Source: Amia ocellicauda
Lineage: Eukaryota > Chordata > Actinopteri > Amiiformes > Amiidae
Direction of reading: 5' to 3'
Length of the DNA: 64,000 nucleotides
NCBI RefSeq assembly: GCF_036373705.1
Contig: NC_089863.1
Span: 9,407,357-9,471,356, forward strand
Shown here: piece after piece, positions 1 through 9,386 of the stretch
Numbering within the stretch: the stretch's first letter is position 1
Layout of the letters: every line of letters begins with the position of its first letter
Notes under the pieces: generated by a model
The model's input: the letters and a program-made list of their open reading frames with translations, nothing else
What the model was told of the DNA's origin: nothing
Databases searched by the model: none
Translations under genes and position numbers: made by a program

Positions 1-187
1 ACTTAATCTGCCAAACAGGAAGTTAGAGACTTGGAGGGTGATGTGTGAGGAGACACTCTGGGACAGAGGGAGTCGGCCTCAGCTGTGTGGGTTAATATAT
101 ACAGGATGTGTTGCATTGTGGGTCTGTCTGTCTGTCTGACTGAGAAAGACATCAGGGATTATAATGCATTTGCAACACCTGTGTCTC
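1..187. other. Intergenic, no gene seen
   Basis: No coding signal or recognisable repeat family apart from a short GTCT run near 125-140. It borders the truncated end of the Tc1 remnant. Confidence 0.5.
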
Positions 188-503
188 TCAAACAATGGTG
201 ACAGTAGAGTACACAGTGGTCGTATCCTTTGTCTCCTGCTCAGCTCTGGGTGTCCAGCAGAGCAGAGCTGCAGTTTTGGAGATGTTCTGACCCAGTAGTC
301 TAGCCATCACAATGTGGCCCTTGTCAAAGTCGCTCAGATCCTTACGCTTGCCCATTTTTCCTGCTTCTAACACATCAACTTTGAGGACAAAATGTTCACT
401 TGCTGCTTAATATATCCCACCCACTGACAGGTGCCATGATAACGAGATTATCAGTGTTATTCACTTCACCGGTCAGTGGTCATAATGTTATGGCTGATCA
501 GTG
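188..503 (-). mobile_element. Tc1/mariner transposon remnant (one end plus transposase N-terminus)
   Basis: Read on the minus strand, the element tip starts at 503 next to a TA target (504-505) with the terminal repeat CACTGATCAGCCATAACATT, common in fish Tc1 elements. The 5' leader follows, then an ORF from 373 whose first residues include [19 protein letters not shown] and ISKTAALL, the start of the paired-like helix-turn-helix of Tc1 transposases. Similarity is lost after about residue 40: the ORF runs out of frame and the DDE domain and second terminal repeat are missing. This is a dead, truncated copy. Confidence 0.8.
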
Positions 504-689
504 TATTTTGCACCTGTATTGTAGTAAGAGCAGTGACTGTTTGTTAGTTAATTTACAGGTGAAGTATTTAACAGCCACCTGGACCTCTGCACCAGCAGTC
601 AGTCCCAGCAGCCTTCAGTGCCCCCCTTCCAAAAGGCCCCATCTCCAAAGGGCAGGGACTCAAGCTGTGGGAGTCCAGCGAGGAGAGGA

Positions 690-1733
690 CTGTGAGGAGA
701 AGCAGCACAGCAACAGCAAGAAGCCATGACGATCTCTTCGATTCCCGTCCTGCTCTCTCCGTCTTTTCCGCGTGCACACCTTGCTTCCCTAATCCCTCTA
801 ACCTCATCTCCCTGCCTCTCCCCTTCTCCTGCCATTCCGCTTCCAACAAAGACGACTTCATCTCCACCTTCGCCTCCCACCACTCCCTGGATTTCCTCAC
901 TCTCCCCGGACAACTCAACCACCCCTGCTGCCTTATCCTCTCTCTTTGTCCTGTCCCCCTCGTCTTAACGGGCAGGGAGAAGGAACAGGGCTCCTGCTCT
1001 CCCCTTCTCTCTTCTCTGTCCCCCCTTTCTCTTCTCCATGCAGTGGAACTCACCTCTCCCTCTCACCTCTTCTGGTTCTCTACTAACCACCTGGTCCACT
1101 CACCTCCTTCCTGGATGAAATTGACTTTCTTCTATCCTCCCTCCCCTCACTGTCCTCACCTACCATCCTCCTGGGAGACTTCAACATCCACCTCTCCAAC
1201 CCCTACCACTGTGCTGGATTTCTTCCTCTCCTTCACTTCTTTAACTTCTCTCTCTCCCCATCTCCCCCCACCCACAGGGCAGGCCGCCAGCTCGACCTCA
1301 TCTTCTCGAGAGGCTGCTCCCCTTCAACACTCTCTGTGACACCCATGGACTTCTCAGACCACCACTTCATCTCCTTCTCCCTTTCCCTCCCCTCCCTCCC
1401 CACTCCACCTACTCCCTCTGTCACCTTGCACTGTAATCTCCGCTCTGTCTACCCATCCACCCTTGCCTCCACTGCCCTCACCCTCTTACCTTCCATTGAC
1501 TGTTTTTCCCATCTATCTGTTAACTGTGCTACCTCCTCTTTGTTCTCCTCACTCACCTCCTCCCTCACTCTCTCTGTCCTCTCATGTCTCATCCTGTCTG
1601 TCCCTTCCCTCCTCAGCCTTGGATCTCTGCTGTTCTCCGCTCAATACTGAACAACTGAACAGTATTCTTGCATTTGTATTGCACTTATGTTGTAAATCAC
1701 CCTGGATAAGGGCGTCTGCCAAGAAATAAAAAT

Positions 1734-1797
<64 letters not shown>
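690..1797 (+). mobile_element. L2-type LINE remnant: endonuclease fragment joined to 3' tail
   Basis: The plus strand encodes degraded pieces of an apurinic-type endonuclease of L2-clade LINEs: LLGDFNIH near 1168-1190, LDLIFSRG near 1291-1314 and SDHHFISF near 1354-1377. These are the order and spacing of the catalytic blocks of that domain. Stop codons and frame changes break the ORF. It then passes straight into an L2-like 3' end (GCACTTATGTTGTAAATCAC, then CCTGGATAAGGGCGTCTGCC) and an (AAT)n tail at 1735-1797. The reverse transcriptase is absent, so the copy has a large internal deletion. A second copy of the same 3' tail is at 37440-37545. Confidence 0.75.
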
Positions 1798-2213
1798 GTG
1801 ATCCAGTTCGTACTAACAGCAGTGTTTCCAGAGACACATTTGTAAATTTAGAAAAGATACGAGACATTGATGCTTTTCTACGTATGATTTTTACTTTTCA
1901 AGTGAGCAAACTCACAGAGACAAATGAATACATTACATGATCATAATAAATGATAAATTAGTTAAAACAGTGATACTGATTCAATTGTGTCTGTTTAATT
2001 TTAATTTATTCCGTCAATATATCAAATGAGTCACACTAAGTTACAACTAAGGAGCAAATTACTTTTTTTGTATGTATTAATTAATAGCAGAGGCTAATAG
2101 AATTTCCGGTAACATTTCAAAACATGGTTACATGACAAAGCCTTATTAAAAGGTTAATAAGCTGTTAATACATGTATAGCAGTTTATATAAACATTATCA
2201 GTGCATTTATAAA

Positions 2214-2552
2214 TTAAAGGGGAACTCAACCGCAAATCCATATTTTCTCCGGTTATTCTATAAGTAGAAACACATTCTATGTAGTGAGTTTTTCATGCAC
2301 GTTTGGTATGGTGATGGGGCCATCAAACGTGCACAAAATATATATATTTTCTGATTTTCGTGACTTTTCTGATTTTCTCCATTGACTCCCGGCAAAGCAG
2401 CTCCAGAGTTAAAACCCTTGTGACGTCACGGCATATTTCTCAATCTCTGGTACATAGAATGAGCGGGACATGGAAAACTCACTCCACAGAATATGTTTCT
2501 ACTTATAAAACAACCTGAGAAAATATGGATTTTCGGTGGAGTTTCCCTTTAA
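2214..2552. mobile_element. MITE with long inverted repeats and TTAA target (T2/Kolobok type)
   Basis: The left end, TTAAAGGGGAACTCAACC at 2214, and the reverse complement of the right end, TTAAAGGGAAACTCCACC ending at 2552, start an imperfect inverted repeat of about 80 bp. Both arms include AAATCCATATTTTCTC and TAAGTAGAAACA. TTAA at both edges is the probable target duplication. The ends fit the TTAAAGGRR signature described for T2-family MITEs of Xenopus (Kolobok superfamily). There is no coding capacity in the roughly 180-bp centre. Confidence 0.8.
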
Positions 2553-4299
2553 TGTATAAAGGGGTTAATTGGCACTAAATAATTAATATACACATCCAAA
2601 AACTGCTTAGACATGTTTAATAACATATTAGCTGTGTAGTTATAACATATTAATTTAAAATGATCATTTTACCTTTATTTTGTCTACCTATCAGATATTG
2701 TGAGGAATTTCTTTTTAAAACATTCGTAATTGAATATACTGCCCAGTAATCCTATAATATCCAGAGCTGATTCATTTTGAAACATTATATGCAGGATATT
2801 TGTGGGTATGAATGCATGCTGCTGGGGTAGCAAGGTGGCATGATGCTGGGGTGGTAAGCAGTGTCTGTGAGGAACATTTTGAATAGTCCTATTACACAAG
2901 TAATTATGGTATGTTCTAAGTTCAGTTTTCTAATACTCCATTTATACGTGTAATTACAGTATGTTCAGTTTCCTATGCTATACACTTGCGCAGTGTTGTT
3001 GTTGTGGTTGTTTTGAGGGAGAGACAAAGCGGTTACTGTGTTGAGAACGAGTAATATGTGGAAACAATTAATTGCGACTCGCAAGGAAGGACTTTGGCTC
3101 CGTCACCTTTTTTTATCGCCAGTATGCGCCCCTACGATAGATGGCGCCCAAGGTGACCGCCTTATCCGCCTGTGCCAGGAGCATGCGCTGTGTGCAAGTT
3201 TCCCTTCTTAGCGGATCATTTATGTATTTAATCCACCCACTGTGCAGTGTACAAACCCCATACACTGGATGCGTTGCTTTGCAAGTTAGGCAACCATATA
3301 TGCCTGTAACAACATTCCATAAATATAATCCAGACCTCGAAATATACTTTATCCATTCGTGTAAATATGTATAATTGCAATATGTTTACGCTACAGCCGC
3401 TTTGACAGCAGTGTCATTCTATGCAGTGTTCGTCTCTTAAAAGTCGCCTTCACTCCATATAGAGAGATATGCATGAATTATTGAAAACCTGAACTTCGGT
3501 TACAAAATGCAAAAAACAAAATACACATGAAATCCGTGGTGAGTGTGTGACATTACGTGCTTCTGGGGAACAGATACACTGTAAGAAGGTACACTTACAT
3601 GGATTTCTAGGCGGCATCTGGATGTGAGTGGCAACAGTAAATGCTCAACTCGAGAGCTGCTGTTACACTGATATATTTTAACAACAATATGTATGTTAAC
3701 CTAATATAAACAGATACTGGCCGGCATTACATTTGTCCTTCTGTTGGATATACCTGTTTGGAATAAGCTGTTTCTCATTTTAAAATTGAAAGGAACACGG
3801 ACCACTTTTTCTGTTACGTGTACAATTTTAAACTATTGCCAATAGAAACATCTCCCTTATACAGGATATAGGCTGAATACACATAATGTTGTGAGTACGA
3901 GTGAGGTCTAATATTTACTCCATGACCACTACTGTCTCGAAAGAGCTGGTAGAAGGAAACATGTTTAAGACATAAAACAGTTTTCAGAGCAACGAGCAAA
4001 AGCAAAGCCGAAAACAACTAAGTAGTGAATTAAACAAATCATGAACAAATACGTAAAACACATGATCTTAGCGAACCCTGACACATTGCTTAACAAAACA
4101 TAATATAAAATTACATTCAATATAAACATTTTCTCTCTGTGCACGAATAGGCAACATTTTTTTTTCTCTCCTCCGTGCCTAAATGGTTTATTTACTGAAA
4201 TGTTCACTCACTTTATTATAGATCATGTCAAATGTATACAGGTCTATATTTGATTTTGTTGTATTTATGTTTTTTTATTTTGCTGTATGTTTGTTGTAT
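2553..4299. other. Intergenic, AT-rich, no gene recognised
   Basis: Only short ORFs without family resemblance occur. No tandem repeat or transposon end was recognised. Confidence 0.5.
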
Positions 4300-4388
4300 G
4301 TTTACCAGTCTGTAAAGCTCTCTGTGGCTACCCTGCGAAGGGCGCTATACAAATAAAAATTGATTGATTGATTGATTGATTGATTGAT
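4300..4388 (+). mobile_element. Retroelement 3' tail with (ATTG)n
   Basis: The stretch reads CTGTAAAGCTCTCTGTGGCT, then ACCCTGCGAAGGGCGCTATA, then CAAATAAAAATTG followed by (ATTG)n. A near-identical tail is at 45685-45760, so it is the 3' end of a dispersed non-LTR retroelement or SINE ending in a tetranucleotide tail. The family is not assigned. Confidence 0.65.
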
Positions 4389-5539
4389 GTAATTTGTTGC
4401 CCGCACTGCGCACCTGTACTGTAGTTACTGCAGCAATGAGCAGTTATTTCCACTGAACACAGAGCCGCGGAGACTGTGAATAAACCCGGAGCTGCGCCTG
4501 CGCAAACCTGTGCTGAACCGGCTTTCTTTACACGTTCTAGCGCCAAAATGAAAAACAATGCATTTGTTGAAATCGACAAATTACCGGCATTTTGCCTCTT
4601 AAGATGTTGCGAATTGTCGTGCCATAATGAAAAGCAATACACACGTTATTAATCAATACCAGCTAATTGTTGTGTCTTATCCCTGCGTCACTGTTGTGTT
4701 TTACACTCAAGAGTGCCTGCTACTTCAGACAATGACATATTCTACTTTTCAGTGCATTTCAACAGTACATTTAAGGGGAACCTCCTTGCAGCGCTTTCAA
4801 ATGAAGCTGTGAACATTGTTGACAGCATCAAACATGTTTATAATGATTATTATTCATACTTATGACAGTTTAAAGCTGTATAGGTCAATGTAAACAAGTT
4901 GCATTGATATCGTATCTGTCGGCATTTAGTCGGACATGATCCACCTCGCCGACCATACTGGTGTCCAACCATGCCAACCATATGCCGACGTCGACGTCAT
5001 GTGCTATCTGGGTCTAACAAAACATGTCCAGTGGCGTAGTGTTGTAGTAGCATATTACGTGCATATTTCTTCTTATGAAAACTTTGTTTGAAATACATGT
5101 ACAAAGATTACAGCACCAGACCAAACTTACACATGAGTATGCCATGCACTTCATCTGATTTCTGATGTTGAGCATGTGAACCCTAACTCTACTGTGTTAT
5201 ACATGTGAGTAACAGCAGAACTCAGCTGAAGTGCATGGCATATCCATGTGTTCATCCTGTGGTATTCATATAGTAATTCCTGAGGAATCACACCACCTTA
5301 AAGTTTTACCATTAAATTATACATGTTTTCATGTTAAGAAATGGATGTGTGTTACGTTTGTATTAGCTTTCAAGCCACTTCTGCCACATTAGGTCCCCTA
5401 TATTTTTCAGAACAAATATCAATGCCAATATCAATCTCCAGTCTAACCATTGTGAACATTAAGAGCCTGATTTTCCACTAAGGACAAATTGCCCACATAC
5501 ATGTACTATTTGCACACAGTAGAAAATACAGGCCTAGAT
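4389..5539. other. Intergenic, no gene recognised
   Basis: AT-rich single-copy-looking DNA with no convincing exon or repeat. Confidence 0.45.
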
Positions 5540-5974
5540 GTTTACAATGTTAAGGCTGATATTGAAATCCTAGTAAACTTTCAGTTTACCATTAACTACA
5601 GGTGACTAGACATGTGATTACTTAAGGTTTACACACTACACTGTACCCAAACATAAAGTTTACATTTTGTAAACCTGATTACCTGTAAACCTGATTTACA
5701 AACGAGAGGAGGCCATTCGACCCATCGTGCTTGTTAAAATGTTTACAACTCGCCAAAGGTGATGTATACATTTGTGAACCTGAAGTTTACACCTTACATT
5801 ACTCTGTAAACTTTGTGCGAAACATAACATTTACAGAATGTAAACCTGCTGTACAAATAGTGAGCTGTTAGGTAAGCAGATCTTTGTTAACACAGTGTAA
5901 ACTTAATGAACTTAATTTACAAAGCAGTTTACACACTGTGTACATTTAGCAACCTTGTAGGTCAGTGAGTTTAC
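5540..5974. promoter_or_regulatory. Cluster of 14 GTAAAC/GTTTAC motifs (possible forkhead-site cluster)
   Basis: GTAAAC or its complement starts at 5540, 5573, 5584, 5627, 5658, 5669, 5685, 5741, 5785, 5806, 5840, 5897, 5927 and 5969. Chance expectation for a 6-mer on both strands is about one per 2 kb. GTAAACA is the core forkhead-factor site. The spacing is irregular, so it is not a plain tandem repeat. A fragment at about 5699-5740 resembles the tail of the CR1-like element at 42230-42280, so part of this stretch is transposon-derived. A regulatory role is inference only. Confidence 0.35.
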
Positions 5975-6117
5975 AAAGAGTTTGCAGGTTTTGTATATCT
6001 TTAATTTCATGCTGTGCTGGACACCAAGACTGGACAGACTCCATAAGAGCAACAATATGATCCTTTACACAGCGTACATGAGAACTGTACTGACCTGGAG
6101 ATCACTGCTGTCAGCTG

Positions 6118-6173
<56 letters not shown>

Positions 6174-6236
6174 CAGTGCAGTCACTCTGGTCAGTGACAC
6201 ACAGAGACAGTGGCAGAGCTGACAGTGTTTTATAAC

Positions 6237-6303
<67 letters not shown>
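6118..6303. repeat. Microsatellites (GA)n and (AAT)n
   Basis: A GA run at about 6118-6170 and an AAT run at about 6238-6303, separated by about 70 bp. Confidence 0.9.
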
Positions 6304-6304
<1 letters not shown>

Positions 6305-7189
6305 CCCCATGTCTCTCAGTTTCAACACTTTAGCACATGGGGTGGTGGGTGTTTCTTAAAAGGAATCACTGGTTTGTGTTGTTATCAGTCATCTATTAAT
6401 CTCCATGAAAGATCTGTTCCAAGGAAGGCAGGCCTGTGACCGAGCACTTTCGCAAGAGTTCAGCCCAGCAGGCCTCAGCTCTCTGCTGCCCCTCGAGCGC
6501 TGGGGGCTCCCAATGTACAGAGGGGGTTTGGGGACCTGTATACGAGCAGGTGTCATTCAGTGTCTTTAAGCTGTGTATCAGGAGCATGTGATGCTGGAGC
6601 TCCAGTCCAGGTGCAGCTGTTTCACATGGCGGTCGAGCAGCATGGCCGTCTCTGTGTCTCATTTGAATCAGCAGAGACTAGATCCAGCTCGCATGGTATT
6701 TTACAGGTGTTATTCTGGTTCTTCCTGGTCTCATGACACAGTTACAGCTGCGCACGCAACAGCTGTGATATTAGAGCCGAGCTGTCTGTGCCGAGGGAGA
6801 GATGGGCAGCTTCTCTGCGTCTGAAACCATTTTGTTTAGCTGATTCTTCAGCCACACCATCCTAGACTCTGCTCGGCAAGTTTGTCTTGACTGTGCTTCA
6901 GAAGGCCACTCCTCTAGCCTGGGGGACACTGGCATTGTACTCGATCACTTAGGCAGCATCTTCTTATTAAAGATGAAAGGTTTGCGGTCGTGAGTTTGAT
7001 ACTGACCAGGACAGGCCTGTAGGGCCACAACCTCTCTGCATATTCTGTACATTTCATAAATGTTTCATTGTTTGACATTAGTCCTTGAGCCTGTGGTTAG
7101 AATACCTTCTAATCTTCTAATTTAGTTTACTCTCACACACACTTTCACACACACTCAGATACATACACACACACAGTCGGTTTTGTCTT
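6304..7189. other. Intergenic between microsatellites and the cdh24 3' end
   Basis: No coding signal was recognised. Short CA-rich stretches occur near 7130-7175. Confidence 0.4.
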
Positions 7190-8306
7190 TAAAATGTTTC
7201 CTCTTTATTCAAATTTACAAAAAAATAAAATAAATTCATTTTGTGAATCGATTGCCAGGTGAGAAATTACAGTTCAGCATCCAGACACAAGCTGAACAAA
7301 CAGGCCAAGACACAGCCCAGTCCAGCACAGTCATTTCAGACATTGCAGAGACACAGTCCAGTCCAGCTTAGTCCAGCTCAGTCCAGTCCAGTGCAGTCCA
7401 AGCCAGCCCAGTCCAGTCACATTGTGGAGAAACACAGACCAGTCCAGTCCAGTCTGGGCCAGTCACACAGTGCTGAGAAACAGTCCCGTCCAGTCCAGTC
7501 TAGTCCAGTCCAGTCTGAGCCAGTCACACAGTGCTGAGACACAGTCCAGTCCAGCCCAGTCCAGTCACACAGTGATAAGAAATGGGTGAATAATTGTGAT
7601 AATATTTGTATTTTTAAATTATACTGAATGAGATTCACATTGATAAGCAGTCAATTAAACATTATTATTATTAGTATCATTATTATTATTTTTATTTATA
7701 ATATAAAACTTTCCTCCTAGCGAAAGGAGGTTGACCCATTAACGGCTGATGGGTAATGTTCACACGTCACGATCAAAAAAAAAGTGCTGCCAGTTATCGA
7801 TGCAGTGTATGTACAGTGAACCGGCAAGGTCTCTGACTCTTTAACTAACTGCAGTGGGGTGACGCCGCTGGGGGGGCACAGTTCATTAACAAGCCTCTTA
7901 CTAGGGCTAAGGACTCTCCCTTTCTCTCTTTTTCCCCTCCCTTTTTTTCTCTCTACCTCCCTCCTTCTCTTTCTCTCTCTCTCGCTCTCCCTCCCTTGTT
8001 CTCTCTCTCTCCCTTGTTTTCTCTGTCACTCTCGCTCTCTCCCTCCCTTTCTCTCTCTCTCTGCCTCCATCCCTTGCTCTCTTTCCCTCCCTCCCTACCT
8101 TTCTCTCCCTCTCCCTCTCTCTGTCTCTTCCCCTCTCTCAATCTCTCTGTGTGTCTGTCTGTCAGTACACTTATTGCTTTAAAGTAGGTCAGTAATTCTC
8201 TCACTTCCGCTTTTGACTCACTCCCTCTATTATTCTCTTTCATTGTCTCTCACTCCATCTGTCTCCATCTCTTACCCTCCCTCCCTCTCTCTCTCCTACT
8301 CCTTTT
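7190..8306 (-). other. cdh24: Probable cdh24 3' untranslated region
   Basis: Lies directly downstream of the cdh24 stop codon. A minus-strand AATAAA occurs at 7204-7209 and would end the transcript near 7190. The stretch contains a (CCAGT)n minisatellite at about 7310-7570 and pyrimidine-rich plus-strand sequence at 7910-8160. Extent is inferred from the polyadenylation signal only. Confidence 0.5.
7310..7570. repeat. CCAGT minisatellite
   Basis: Imperfect tandem CCAGT units, with longer repeats containing CAGTCACACAGTG. They give only meaningless repetitive ORFs. Confidence 0.85.
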
Positions 8307-9347
8307 TCACTCCTTCTCTTTTTTCTCCTCTGCTGTCCTGACCTCCTTCTCCTCCCCGTCCTCTCCCCCCTTCCCCTGGTCCCCCTCGGCCTCACCCTCT
8401 TTCTCCTTTTCTCTCTCCGTCTGCCCCCTGCCCTCCCTTTCTCCCTCTGCCACCCCCTCTCCCTTCCTCTCTGCCTCCCCCTCCCCCTCTCCTTCTCTCT
8501 TTCTCTCCCTCTCTCCCTCCATCCCTGTCAGCAGCTCAACCAGTCTCTGAAACTTGTGCCCCCAGTCCTCCAGCTCCCCGCCTTCTCCTCCTCCTCTCTC
8601 TCCTCCCTCTCTCTCCCCTTCCTGCTCCCCCTCGCTGCCCAGGGAGCTGAGAGACCCCGCCCTCGAGCCCTGACCTTCGAACCCGTAGATCTGCACCGAG
8701 TCATATGGTGGCTGGGAGGGGTCAGCGGTCACCTGGGCCAGCCGCAGCCTCAGGAACTCGCCCACCCTGAATGAGAGAGAGACGCCGCCCTCTCTCTCTG
8801 CATCCCTGCCCCCTCCTCCTCTGTCCCACCCCCAGGCCACCGCCCCCTGCGGCCCCAGGGTGGCGGTCCTGCTCTGCCCTGGGTGGGGTAAGAGCTGGGG
8901 CAGAATGTCCCTTCGCCCCCATCCGTAGCCCCGGTCCAGAGCCTCCCGCCAGTCCGCCAGGAAAGTAGTCCCCTCAGGAAACAGGCAAGGTGTCCCGGTC
9001 AGAGAGATCCCTCCGCCCCCGGCTCCGCAACAGCCCACTGCCGTCGTCACGGCGACCTCCCCCACGCCCCCCCACTCCGGCTCGGGGAACGGCCCGTGAC
9101 AGGGGCGGGGGGGCAGGGGGGAGGAGGAGGAGGAGGAAGAGGAGAGGAGGAGGAGAGCGGGGTTGGGGTGCCAGGGAGGGGGCCGGGAGGGCAGCGTCGC
9201 GGAAGGGTCGCCCCCCGAGAGGAGGTCAGGGTGAGGAGGTGGAGGCGGAGGTGGAGGTGGGGGAGCGGCGCTGGTGCTGGGCTGGGAGGTTCCAGATTGA
9301 GATCTGGAGGGACTGGACCCAGATTGGACCTGACTGTAGTTCTGGTT

Positions 9348-9386
<39 letters not shown>

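Noticed and set aside
2684-2899. Small minus-strand ORF of 71 residues
   Set aside because: No family resemblance and no splice or promoter context. The length is expected by chance in this much DNA.
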